From: Agrocybe praecox
Taxonomy: Eukaryota; Basidiomycota; Agaricomycetes; Agaricales; Agrocybaceae
Reading direction: 5' to 3'
Assembly (NCBI GenBank): GCA_964017145.1
Contig: OZ024840.1
Span: 4,899,401-4,963,400 of the forward strand
Length of the DNA: 64,000 nucleotides
The translations under genes and the position numbers were made by a program. Positions 19,413 to 30,674 of the stretch are shown here, one piece after another; the first letter of the stretch is position 1, and each line of letters begins with the position of its first letter. The notes under the pieces were generated by a model. The model was not told the origin of the DNA. It did no database searches and saw only the letters and a list, made by a program, of their open reading frames with translations.

Positions 19413-20014
19413 ACATCGCATACTGAGATTTTTGCAAACCCCTTCCCGCAGCGTATGATTTGAGCCGGTTTTCGATTTCTTCCTTGTGAGACTTCCTCCA
19501 GATATTGGCACCAGTTCTGAGACGAGGGCGAATGGCTTGCTTTCCAGTGAGTTTGCAAACGAAATCGCGATAGGGATTGCTGTGTGCGTTGTCGGATAGG
19601 TCCATGTCGTTATCCTTCATGCATTGATAGCTGAACCAGCGTTTGATTTGCTGATGGTCTTTGAGCACGTTACCTGACGTATGTGACTAAGCAACTTACC
19701 TCTCTGCGAAACTTGATCAAGTCTTGATGCGCCTTGAATTTCGCGTTGGCTTCTTTGAATTCGTCGTCCGTCATCGCCAGTGGGTTGGGCTCTATCATTT
19801 CTGGGTCAGGTTCCTCATCGTCAACAGAAGCTAGGAATTCCGGCGACGGCTCTTCATCATGCGGTAAGTCTACTGGAAACCTCTTGAAGTATTTCCGGAG
19901 GATACTGAAAATGACCTCAGATGCAGTGCCGTCGCCGACAGCTGTCGCATAATCCGCCTTCTGACCGAACAAGAAGTCCTTCCTTAAGCCACGAAAAGCT
20001 CCCGGGTTGACCAT
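19413..20014 (-). pseudogene. N-terminal half of the split Agaricomycete family protein
   Basis: ATG 20014 opens MVNPGAFRGLRKDFLFGQKA, an ILRKYFKRFPVDLPHDEEPS block and an acidic stretch, then after a short intron (about 19699-19651, GTAAGT...CAG) continues QIKRWFSYQCMKDND, NPYRDFVCKLTG, RPRLRTGANIWRKSHKEEIE and KSYAAG. This is the N-terminal domain of the same family whose C-half is at 9271-11230 on the same strand. Coding ends within a few codons of the element 3 target site (ACATC at 19413). The exact exon end is uncertain: a GTATGC donor-like sequence lies directly at the insertion point, so element 3 may sit in or beside an intron. Confidence 0.65.
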
Positions 20015-20466
20015 CTCGGTAGTAGAAAGTCTATGGATTACCCAAAGTGCGTCGGTATGTGAATTTCATGAAGCAAGTGGTTTAACTGACCTCAAATTAC
20101 AGGAATTTTGACTTGAAAGTAGGATGGGGACTTCCGGGCGTGCTGGGGACTCATGTTGGTCGATTTCCCTTCTTCTATGGAAAAGGTAAGTCTCGAAAAT
20201 TCAAGTGTGAGACACTTTGTTGACGTGAATGTCCAGTCAAGATCCCTGACTTTCGTTACGAACTCATTCCCGATTCGCAAAATCCAATCTCATCACTCAC
20301 GCACCACTCATGCTAGTCCTTTACAAGCAACTCGCCGATCCATCGTACGGCAAGCGATTTCAGGATAAAAGACGACACTCACTTCAGCTTTTCCTCAGCA
20401 AATAGCAACTCACACCACATTTACAGCTTTATCTCACTCGAAATTTCACAACAAAACCATCCGCTA
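20015..20466. promoter_or_regulatory. Shared upstream region of a divergent gene pair
   Basis: The 452 bp between two head-to-head starts (minus ATG 20014, plus ATG 20467). No clear TATA box could be assigned. It may act as a bidirectional promoter; this is inferred from layout only. Confidence 0.3.
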
Positions 20467-22743
20467 ATGGCAAACTTTCCTCCTCCTTGTCCAGTTGGTA
20501 AGCACTAGCTTGCTACGCTGCTGATTCTTGCTAACACGGAGAAATATCAGTAGGATCAGCAAAGGTCCGTAGTGCTGATCCGAGTGCTATGGACGTTGAT
20601 CCCCCCGCCCCTACTGTCGCTCACAACCCCACTGCTGCTGCTGCTGCTGCTGTGCTCAGCAACGCTGCGTCTGCGACTGGCCCCATCAATACCCCTTCTC
20701 TCAACACCCCTTCTGTCTCTGCTCAATCTTCTGCTAATACATCTATTGTTCGTGCCTCTGTTCCATCTCTCTGCCCTCCAGGCACTGGCCTGGCGCACCT
20801 TGGTCCTAACACTTCCAGCGTTGAAGCACCCAGCCCATTGGATATCCGAAGGCCTACTGCTAGCACCCGCTATTATTTCGTTATAACGCATGGAAAAATG
20901 GTCGGCATTTTTACTGAGGAAGAGTAAGTACATTTTTTTTCTATTTTTACTTGAATATTACTTATTGACTACTTTTCTTCGAAGATTTTACGCCCACGTA
21001 GATCTTCGGGGCGCAACACGATTCGAAATGCGTAGACAGGACGAATGGGGAGCTGCTAGTCGGTACTACACCGATAGGTACTTTCAGAAGGACGTCGAAA
21101 TCCACGGTGAGAACCCAGGATCCAACAACAACGTCCTCAAATCTCCCGATCCACCGCTTGCTGGCCCGGTCAAGGCTGGCATCCCTTCTTTTGACCCGGC
21201 TCATCCTCCTCTCTCTTTCGCGTCTGCAAACGTCATGACCCCTTCTACTCTATCTTTCGTCACCAAAACCAAACCTATTCAATCTGTCTCCGTTTCTGCC
21301 GGCTCTAGCAACACACAACTTCCCGCACCACTTACGCTAACTTCTGACTTTGTGCACAAAAAACCCATTAAGAAAATATACATCGGGCTCAAAAAGAAGA
21401 AAGTCCCTAGCCAGCCCGCGGCAAAGGACCGGTCTCCAGGATGGGTTGAAGGAAACCCCATGTACATTTCTTCGGACTATCCGACACCCAAGCTTCGGGC
21501 CTCCCCACAGCCCAGTCGTGCTTCCACCCCTCCCCTTGTACGCATTCGTCGTCGCAAAATACATGACACTGCTGCTACTCCAACTCCCAAGGGTCGAGGT
21601 TCCGGAGGAGGTCCCTTCAGCTCCGACGCAATTGACATCAGCAACTCTGAAGAAGATACGATTCCAGTGCCACACGCGAAGTGGCTTTTCACCAAAAAAC
21701 AGGAATCCAATCCATCTTCATCTAAGGATTCCAACGGCCCGACAATCTGGACACCACCCAACCCTGCAACTAGCTCCTCTGGAGCAACAACTCAACATCT
21801 CGGAAATATATCTAGTACGGCAGTTTCAAGTTCCCCGCCAACTGACCCTGCAACTCTTGTAACCCTTGAAGCGAGAACAGGACATTCGGGAAATTTTGCT
21901 GGTGCGGTAGTCTCACACAATACCAACTTCGGGCCCACCGCAGCATCTTTTCAACATTGCAACATCTCTTTTGAATTCAATGTCTCCAACAACTCGGAAC
22001 CAAGCGCTAGACGCACCCATGTTGATGTAAGTTTTAATCAATTTTTATTACGTGGGTTTGCTAAGAAGTTTTCATCGACTTAACAGACACCAGGCCGGAA
22101 TGTCCAAGGCCCGTTTGTCAGGGCTCAGAGCGCTCCAGCACACCATTTCACTCGCGATCGCATTTCATCTTTTCCTTCGGTTAACCCTTTCCCCAATGTT
22201 CCGTTTTCTCTGACCGCAATTCCGCCTGCCTTTCAATTCGACTCTCCCTTCGTAACGCCTGCAAAGAGTATCTCTCCACTCAACTAGACGCCTGCCGTCA
22301 TCTCATCGACGCCTTTCCTCACCCCCAAACCTCCCAACAAGGCCTCGGCAGGTTTGACAGAAAGAACACCAAAGACTCCTGGCACCAACACCTCTAGGCG
22401 CGCTACCAAAGGCCGTCGCATTGACGTACACTCCCCCATTCTCTCTTGCTCGCCAAATCTGTCAACTTCTAGTACCTCGATAGTCCCCGCATCTACGACA
22501 GCTTTTTCGGCTGCGGAGTCTGTGTCTTCATTTTCAGTCTCGACCGCTTCGTCTATCACAGTGACTTCACTTATCACAGCGACTTCACCACGGGCAGCAA
22601 CCCTCTGTACTCCAAGCCCCGACGACATGTACGCGCCAAACTCTGACGACGAAGGAAGGGACGCTTTTGACGCGCAATCTTTGTACTCGTCACCTGGTTT
22701 CTTGTACGACAACCTCACTGGAATTTCGGAGTACCTTGTCTAA
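20467..22743 (+). pseudogene. Protein with RNase H1 N-terminal-like (viroplasmin-type) domain, one in-frame TAG
   Basis: Exons 20467-20497, 20551-20923, 20985-22026 and 22087 onward join in phase. After an Ala/Pro-rich N-terminus comes a compact block, RYYFVITHGKMVGIF, FYAHVDLRGATRFEM and SRYYTDRYF, matching the pattern of the RNase H1 hybrid-binding/Caulimovirus VI fold (YYVV..G...GIF.......V.G..GA.....T...A..Y). The rest is Ser/Pro/Thr-rich with basic patches (KKIYIGLKKKKV, RIRRRK). TAG at 22285-22287 ends the frame, but the same frame continues 151 codons to a TAA at 22743, so either the protein is short or a sense codon was lost. It is divergent from the gene starting at 20014 (about 450 bp apart). 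Confidence 0.5.
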
Positions 22744-23074
22744 GTTTTTTTTGCACATTTTCCCCCGTCGACCCCTTTTTTTATACACGTCTCTTTATGT
22801 TACTTGTTTTATACTACCTCCCTATGCTGCTCACTACCCTCATATGCTCAAACCTATGCCCTTCTACTGCTATATGCCCTCTATGCCCCTTATGCCCTAC
22901 TATGCCCTGCCTTTCACTTCATTCTGTACATTTCATTTCGAGACACAGTAGTATGCCCTATGTAATTTTTGAAAACAATATATATGTATGCTGTTGTCTC
23001 GAAAAAAAAAAAAGTCTGCATAAGAACTTTAAGTACGCTCTAGGTCAGTCACCTAGTGCGCGAGCCATGAGCTC
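22744..23074. other. 3' intergenic region between convergent genes
   Basis: Contains short CTATGCCCT-type imperfect repeats (22850-22910) and a 12-base A run near 23001. No gene recognised. Confidence 0.4.
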
Positions 23075-23456
23075 TTAATACTCCTCTTCGTCCCTCATAG
23101 CCTCCGCCTCCCGCTTCTTTTTCAACCTATCACTTAACAAGGTGAGTATCAATAAAATGCATCTTCGCGATAAATAAACCCACCTATACTGCCACGATCT
23201 GACGTTAAGCTTCATAGGATTTGTGGCGCGGTATCTAGCTTGAGCGTCTCGATGTCTTCGACGCCGTGAGGTCTCCTCCTCAGCAGACTTTGCTTGTCTG
23301 GCTCGATTCCTCTATTTCTTGCGGGCCTTTTTACGCTCGGTTTCTATGTTTCTTCGGAGTTCGAGTCAGTAACATGGCCCAGTAAGTAGAAGAATCCAGT
23401 TACCTGAGGTATTGTTCCCGCCTTGCTGCATTTTTTTCTTCCTTGGTCTTTGGCAT
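23075..23456 (-). pseudogene. Small, highly charged Arg/Lys/Glu-rich protein with an in-frame TAG
   Basis: Three short exons can be assembled on the minus strand from ATG 23456: MPKTKEEKNAARREQYLR, then ELRRNIETERKKARK, then a basic block with RNRARQAKSAEEE, RRRRHRDAQARYRATNP and WQYR, and finally LLSDRLKKKREAEAMRDEEE before TAA at 23077-23075. This resembles a short coiled-coil family repeated in Agaricomycete genomes (function unknown). A TAG at 23314-23312 interrupts the middle exon, so the copy is probably dead. The intron borders are GTAACT/AG and GTGGGT/AG-like and less certain than in neighbouring genes. Confidence 0.35.
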
Positions 23457-25265
23457 GACAAGAAAAAAGTAGTGAATGAGTTTGGCGGATGCTAAAAATC
23501 AACGAAGTCCGGCACAAAACTCTTTATAGCATATTCGGACGACTTACTCGATATAGAAATTGTCTCTCCCATGATGCTCTTCAAGAAAGATCTATTCTCA
23601 GCGAATGATCTGCAGGTTCTCATTTCGAGTTAGTGGCTATACGAAGTAAAAGAGAAATGTGGAATTACCATGCACCTTCAAAAATAAAAATAAAAACATA
23701 CTACAAAGTTATCAATGAGTGAATGTATGAGTGCATGCAACAGGTGTAAGTTGAACTAACTTCGTAAGTGCGTAAATGTAGTCGGTGTGTATTTTTGGTG
23801 CCAGTGGTATAGCTTGTCATCAAATTATTATGTGTAGCTATAGAGACTACATCTAAGACCATGTATGACTGAAAGATCAGCGAAGTAAGTAAGGTAAAGA
23901 GTAGTAATTTAGAAAATAAAAACAAGAATCGAACGGAAATCAGCACGCTCGCTAAAAGTTACTTAACCCCGTGCTTATTTTAGTCTTTGAGGACGCATGT
24001 ATATTCCTGTCGCTCACATTGCTGAAGTGGCATTTATTTATTTTAAAAAAAAGGGAAAATCAGGGCGTATAAGTCACCAGCCTCAATATTCAGCCTCGAA
24101 CTTAACAAAGGGGTTCAGACAAATTCAACAAAATTGTGTTAGCAGCTGTATACAACTGTACGTGTAATGCAATGCAACCTTACTCTTCAGGGGTGCACAG
24201 AGTAAGGGAAGGCAAAATTCGTACCTTGCATAGAGCGGCAAATGCGAACAAAAATAGAGAGGAAATTTTCAAAAATTGTGCAAATTTTATACTACATGAG
24301 AAATTACAACAAACATAGTAATGAAGAGTACTAAGGAAAGATACGACACAAGGAGACGTGTCAAAGACGGCGCAGTACAACATCACAGTGAACTGAACAG
24401 TTTGTTCACTGCCGTTGTTGTACCCACCTCCAATGCATCAAGCCACTAACAACTCAACAATCCATCTCTTCCCCCAATCTTCCCCACCAGCCACACCAGC
24501 ACCCATACCCCACCCCACGGCCATCATATAACTTCTCACAAACTCGTCCGGCATATCCAGATTCCCTCTCCGTGAGCGCGCGCGGAAGTCAGAGATGCTA
24601 AACTGCCCTAGTCGGTGTGCTTGAACACTAAACATAGACAGTGACTGTCGTGTCCGTTCAGCGTCTAGAAAACAAAACAAAGCCAATAAACTCACTGAAT
24701 TACCACCAACGTGCCCAGCTTGTTCCAATCACAGATCTAGTAAAAGTTAAACTGCCGTGAATATGTTTAGTTGACTAATGAGAATTGAACCTCAAGGTGA
24801 CGTACCTTGGCTTTTGTTTAGACGTCACTCAGAATGAGGAAGACCCCCCGAAACTCAGCACAAGTGAAGACATACCATCACCTAATACCGAATTGGGGTG
24901 CCTTTATTCTTGCCACATCCACTACCTGAAAAGTTCTACTGGCATTGAATTTCTTGCAAAAACGTTCATTGGATGTTAGGAAATAAAAGGGAAAGGCGGG
25001 TGGGATGACTATTGATGAGAGGTTATGATGGAGATGAATATTGAATATTGAAGGTTGACGTTGGGGATCATGGATGGAGCAGTGTTCGAAAAATTGCGTT
25101 GTGTGAACAATGTGACGCGTCACATTTTCGGAGTTTGAAATGACTTACGAATTTTGATTGAATATGTTATTTGAGTCTAAAAGTAGTGCACTAACCGTAG
25201 CACCTACCACATATCACGGTGCTTAACTTACCATTCTAACCAAATCATTCTTTTCCGCGTTGGTC
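23457..25265. other. Gene-poor stretch
   Basis: AT-rich sequence with short unsupported frames on both strands. A minus-strand frame at 24438-24728 has some composition of a real exon (PDEFVRSYMMAVGWGMGAG) but no recognisable family. The 3' part probably includes the promoter of the KDZ gene. Confidence 0.4.
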
Positions 25266-28200
25266 ATGAATCCTAGGACGCACCAGAGGTCATCATATCA
25301 TGACAAAATATCAATACTCAACGATTTCGACATCGTCCATCACGCTGAAGGCCGCTTGCGAAAAGTGGGAAACACCTTGCGCACCGTGCCTCTAGAGCGT
25401 GTTCCGCAGCAAATCTTGGGAGCTTGGCAGGGTGTTCGTGAATGGGAGCCTGTCGACGATGAGGAATACGCCCTGGACCCAACCAGTGAATGGTACGACG
25501 TCGCTGTTGAAGGCAGCGTGATGGAGGAATCAGCGGGCGTTAAGAAGAAGCGTGTCAGGAGCGCCGTTGAGGTCAGTAAGAGTCTTTTCGTAATTGAGAT
25601 AATTCTGATGTGTAAATTATGCATAGAGAAGACCTCACGTTGTTTGGATGAATCAAAATCGCCAATCTTATCTTGAAGAAATGGCTCGGTGGGCCGGAAG
25701 AGGCGATTTTTCCTCTGGAAAGCATTGCTCAGATTGCATTGCCCGACGCGTTGAAAGCCCAGGGCATCCTGAGTACCGGTGTGAGGAGTGTATGATCCCT
25801 GATTTGACCTGCTCTGTGTGCTGTGTTAAACGGCACATACAGCACCCTTTCCACAAAATCGAGGTGAGTTCTATATTTATTTATGTGCGTATCTACTCTC
25901 TAAACGTGCTTTCCGGTTTGAATAGAAATGGGTTGGCTCGCGTTTCGTTCGAGTAACATTAAAATCCCTAGGTCTCAAAGTTCAACTCAACCACTCCGGC
26001 ACGTTCTGCGAAAATCCGATACCATGCAACTCCAGGATGCTGGTCTTACACACCAACGGCATCCATGAAGTTTCAATCTAATATTGCGGCTGCTCCCGCG
26101 CGATCCCTTACCACACGCAGCTTCTTCGACGTCGACTTTATCCAGCCTCCCAACTCAACCCGAAATCCTGCGCAACCTTCCAATTACTTGAACACCTTCA
26201 CAAACTAGCTTTGACGACGAAAGCTTCAACGTACGACTTCTATCGAGCTTTGGAGAAATCAACGGATAACACAGGGATGTATGCACCACGGACGCGATAT
26301 CGCGCCCTCGGCCGCATGGTTTTACAATGGCGGCACCTTCGTATGCTAAAGTGGGCTGGGAGAGCTCACGACCCAACTGGGGTAGCTGGCACCCTGACCG
26401 GTCAGCTTGCTATTCGCTGCCTTTCTTGTCCGCACCCTGGAATAAACCTTTTACCTGGCTGGGAGCACGCAGCTGATGAACTAAAGTATGCTTCAACTTC
26501 TGAGAATGCATACCAATTGTTGACTCCTTTTACAGGTTTCTTTACATGGCAATAATCTGCATGGACGCGAATTTTCGACTAAAAAACCAACTGGTCTCGA
26601 ACTACTCCCAAGACCCTGGGCTTGGGATTGGTCTCTCATACATGGTCCCTCGCGCTTCTTACGAATCTTATGTCCTGAGCCATGCCGATGATAGCGATGT
26701 ACGTGCTTTTACATTCCTTGAAATTCATCTTATTTTCAATAGACGCTTACTTTCTTTTCTTAGGTCAGCACCTGCGTGGGTTTTCAGGCGCTTGCAAAAG
26801 CAAATACCAGATTTTCCAGAGGCCTTCGATACACCGGCGTGAACATGGCTGTGTGTGGGCGTTCAGAGATGATACTCCCTCTCAGCGTAGGGAATCTGCA
26901 CAAAGGTGAAAGGTAATATTTCTTTAAACCGCCTTATCACCTCATAGCTCTTGCTGACGTGGCTCTGACTTGCAGGTATTCCAACATGGACTACATCTTC
27001 GGCTCGGCGCTGCAAAAAAATTTCGTACCTCTAATCCTCATCAGCTACGATGTAGCGTGTCAGTGGTTCACCAACCTCTTCAAGCGAATTGACGAGCATT
27101 GGCCAGAGGCAATCAAACCTCGCCCTGGTATGAACATTACACCGGCGATTCCAAAGCTACACGAACCAATGCATCAGTCGGCTGGACATCAGATGTACTC
27201 TCTGAACCTCATACCAGGAGTCGGGCACTCGGACTGCGAGTGCCCCGAGTGCGTATGGGGCCCGCATAATCCGTTGGGAAACTGTACCAAAACGCAAGGG
27301 CCAGGCTCTCGACAAGACGTACTGGACGACCACTTCGGTTTTTGGAATTGGCAAAAGTATACAGGGCAAGGTACTACCTTACGTCGACGCTTGAAAGCAG
27401 CCGTTGCAGAGAGAAATCGCCAAGTCGAGAGTCATCGCAGCCTTTGGTCGTCTGTTGGTGATGCTTTATGTTCTAAATGGAAGTCTGTCTGTCTCGAGTG
27501 GGAAAAAGTCCCCAAATCCAATCCAAACCCATACCAAACTGACGGAGAATGTAAGTTTTGCCTTTGTTTACTGTAACTTGTTCACTAACAGAAAATCACA
27601 GGCCTTTCTGAAGCCCAAGTTCGCAAAGAATTTGCAGACGAAGATCTCCTTCGTGCTGATTCTGGAGACGCACTAACGCACTCAACCAGTGCGTCTGCGT
27701 TTGTTATTCTCGGATTAGAGCTCGAGCACTCTCAGTAAGTTGCCTTTGAGTCCTCTTATTACACTGGGTTTTGAAAAAAATCTCATTTTAGGTGTCGTCT
27801 TCGAAGGCTCGTAAAGGACCCTCTTTCTAAATCAACTCTAAGGAAAGAGGGGTCGATTACTGAACAACGAAGCAGCTTGCGCTCACGAATTCGCGCCTGG
27901 GAGTCGCTTCAACTCATTCACATGCCTGGCCTTCTTCAGTATCGAGCAGCAACGAGTGATTCATCACCAGCAGCACAACCCTCCTCCATCAGTGACTCAT
28001 CCGCTTCCAACAACGTCGAAGACCAGCAGCTGATGCTACCCTCTCACATTCCTCTTCCATTTCGTTCTCAAGTCTGCCTACCTGGGCTCCCGGAGATTGA
28101 AGAAAAGCTATGCTCTGCTCAGTGTAGTGACGCTCTGGACTCTATCAGGCGTATCCTGAAGATCAAGCAACGTATGGTTCTATTCAAGAACAAGAACATC

Positions 28201-29109
28201 AGGGGACAATGCGATGGGACGAGGTCCAGGGCACTCATCGACAGAGTACACCTGCGTGCTCGTACTGCAGCTGAAAAGTACCGAGTAGCGAGGGCAGCGA
28301 AACTCTCCCTCAGTGGACCAGGCGACTGGGAGAGAGCCCTTCAACCACTCAATGACGCCGACGTTCGCGGCTACCAAGATCCCGAACGACTCCGTCCCAA
28401 GGCTGGACGCAAAGGCGTGCTCGAAGATGACCAGGTGGAGGCGCCTTTGCCTGAAGAAGATTCGGAATTCGACCTTCTCAGCCAGCAGCGCGATCGCCGC
28501 GACGGCACTGGTGAAACTCGTCGAACTCTCTCCTGGATCTGGACAAGCGCGAATTCAATCAGTCCCGAAGACCAAAGGGACGACATCCTTATGTCTGAGT
28601 GGGCAAAGAGTTGAGCACGGAGCATGCGAGCAAAAGAGGAGGTCTCCCTCCTTAAAGAAGAGATGAACCGTGTAATGAAGTATCTACGATGGAAGTCCAA
28701 TTGGTGGACTCAACAGAAAGATCGCAGACAAGAGATCTCCAAGGAGCTGGCCGAGGGATTGACGGCATATGCTCTGAACCAGTCCGACCTTCAAAGTAAT
28801 CTTGCTGCGTATTTCAAGAAGATGTGGGAGAAGCCACTTTCTCCTGCTCAAGATAACTCTGCCGAAAACTCTTCCACCAACTTCACGACGCACAGGAATC
28901 CTTCACGGCCAGCAAACGTACCCGAACCCCGTAGCTCTGCAGAAGAACAAGATCCACTGGTTGCGGAGGTGGAAATAACGGTGCAGGGTGGTGGATACAA
29001 CGACGACGATGACGACAACGACACCGACAACGAGCTCCTGGGTGGCAGTGAGGACAAATACAGTGACGAAGAGGTCGATGGGGACGTGTACAACTCAGAC
29101 GACGATTGA
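25266..29109 (+). pseudogene. KDZ transposase with CxC2-like cysteine cluster, two nonsense codons
   Basis: Eight exons splice in phase: 25266-25571, 25627-25863, 25926-26485, 26536-26698, 26764-26912, 26976-27550, 27602-27734, 27792-29109. Exon 2 carries the cysteine/histidine cluster (HCSDC, RCEECM, LTCSVCCVKRH, HPFH). The KDZ core follows with LYMAIICMDANFRLKNQ, STCVGFQALAKANTRFSRGL, GRSEMILP, SYDVACQWF and CECPECVW, which carry the expected acidic catalytic residues, and PGSRQDVLDDHFGFWNW. The C-terminal part has VLFKNKNIRGQ, GDWERAL, RRDGTGETRRTLSWIW and an Asp-rich tail. TAA at 26079-26081 (family HEVSIQYCGC) and TGA at 28612-28614 (family WAKSRARA) each fit a C-to-T change of Gln/Arg codons, so this copy is inactive without readthrough. 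Confidence 0.85.
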
Positions 29110-29534
29110 ACGTCGTTCATTTTACTGATTCCTGGATGTCTGCCTGTGTTTTTGTATGTCATTTTATTTGCTATCTCGTCCCTTATTTTTGTTTTTTGAA
29201 ACTTGTACTATTTTAAACTCGTATACAATACTACCTCTGTTTTGATGCCCGAATTTAATGAGTGACGTAGATCTATGTTTTCTATAAAAATATCTAACAA
29301 TTCTGGCAGTGGGAACACCGGTTATTCGACGATGAGCACGGACCGGATACCAACCGGACCGGCGTGGGAATTGCCGGATTTGGAAGAAATCAACCGCACA
29401 TTGGTTGATTTCTTCCTTCTTGTCCCTCATCACCACCATCATCGCTACCTCCAACACATCCCTGCCAGCCCCTCCCTTCTCCACAGGGATGTGGGCTGTA
29501 CTACGCACCTACGACGACGACGACGACGCCAGAA
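29110..29534. other. Intergenic with an ACG-repeat tract
   Basis: 3' flank of the KDZ gene, then a short unassigned stretch, with an imperfect run of ACG trinucleotides near 29505-29530 leading into the repeat unit at 29535. Confidence 0.4.
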
Positions 29535-29700
29535 ACCACTGCCTCCCCTGGATAGGGACGTGAGTGGTTGCTTGACAACACAACAGACACGACGACAACG
29601 GCAGCGTAGGCACACAACGACCACAACAGCAACGTAGGCACAGCGGTGACGACGGCAGCGTACGCACACGACCACGATGAGGATGAGGCAATAGGCTTCA
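29535..29700. repeat. GC-rich repeat unit, copy 1 (left of element 4)
   Basis: About 166 bp beginning ACCACTGCCTCCCC and ending GGCAATAGGCTTCA, with internal ACGACGACGG/GTAGGCACA sub-repeats. The same unit occurs at 36134-36300 with scattered mostly C/T and G/A differences. Element 4 is inserted at its right end. Confidence 0.85.
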
Positions 29701-29703
29701 CAC

Positions 29704-30168
29704 TGTCAGGGTTTCCCCTATTTTCCCTTATTTTTCTATATTTATTTCGCATTTTTCCCTTTTGTAGATGTGTAGATATCTTATCTGTTTCATATCTTTG
29801 ATTATCTCTTGATTATCATTTGATTAGATACTTATCACTTTGATTTCCCATGAGCACAGCCTCATTCATTCTACATCATTCCACATCATTCTTTTACTTT
29901 CTTTATGATGTCATTGCCTTACTCATCATTCCCTTCTATGATATCATAGAGGAATATTCTAGAATAGCTGTAGGGTATATATACTAGACATGTATGTAGC
30001 TGTAGCCCCAGCTTCAATCTCTTAGGATATCCACTATCATTGGTGTGATCTCTTAGAACCATTGAGTGTCTCTCTCTCTCTCTCTTCATCTCTCTCTCTC
30101 TCTCTCTCTCTCTCTTGCTTTGTCTTTGTTGGTGGCCTTGTCACACTGATCTTAGTGTTGCCCTGACA
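29704..30168 (+). repeat. 5' LTR of element 4
   Basis: TGTCAGGG...CCCTGACA, 465 bp. TATA box GTATATATAC at 29975-29984. The predicted RNA start AGCTTCAATCT is at 30010-30020, followed by a TC-rich microsatellite (30069-30116). Confidence 0.95.
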
Positions 30169-30170
30169 GA

Positions 30171-30181
30171 AGATTGAAGCT
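30171..30181 (+). promoter_or_regulatory. Self-complementary primer-binding site of element 4
   Basis: AGATTGAAGCT, 2 nt after the LTR, is the exact reverse complement of 30010-30020. Complementarity ends sharply after 11 nt on both sides. The matched LTR segment starts about 26-35 nt after the TATA box, where transcription should begin. Confidence 0.8.
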
Positions 30182-30674
30182 ATCCCAGACAACTCCACCA
30201 ATTACTATCTCACCCTTACCTACACCAACCTACATTTATCTACAACAATCCATTCATCCCTCTTTCTACCATTTCCCCTCACATCCTCTCACCACCTATA
30301 TCATTTTTATCATCATCACCAACCCTTCAACCTCCAATATCCTCCCAATCTTCTAAATCATTTCTCCCTCTCCAATTTCAACATCTCCTCAAGACACCCC
30401 TCTTTCTACTGGATTCCTCACTCTCTGCTGTGTGTTGTGTGTGAACTTGTAGATAGGGATACCAACTGTTGGGGCAGATTCAGGCCAACTGTTTCTGTCT
30501 TTGGTGGTCTAGGAAAATACCAGGTAGTCAGCCCTGTGATCCTAGGTTTAGACCCACTGTGCTTGGGATGACAACTGGGTATCCAGTATATAGTTTTTTT
30601 TAGTTACCTAGTATAGTCTCAAGGGCACTTTTTGTAGATAGCTTCTCCCACACACACATCAGAGAGCCTCTACT

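Noticed and set aside
29445..29691. Cys/Val/Arg-rich frames on the minus strand beside element 4
   Set aside because: They are translations of the ACG/GTAGGCACA sub-repeats in the GC-rich repeat unit and occur again at the second unit; no gene evidence.
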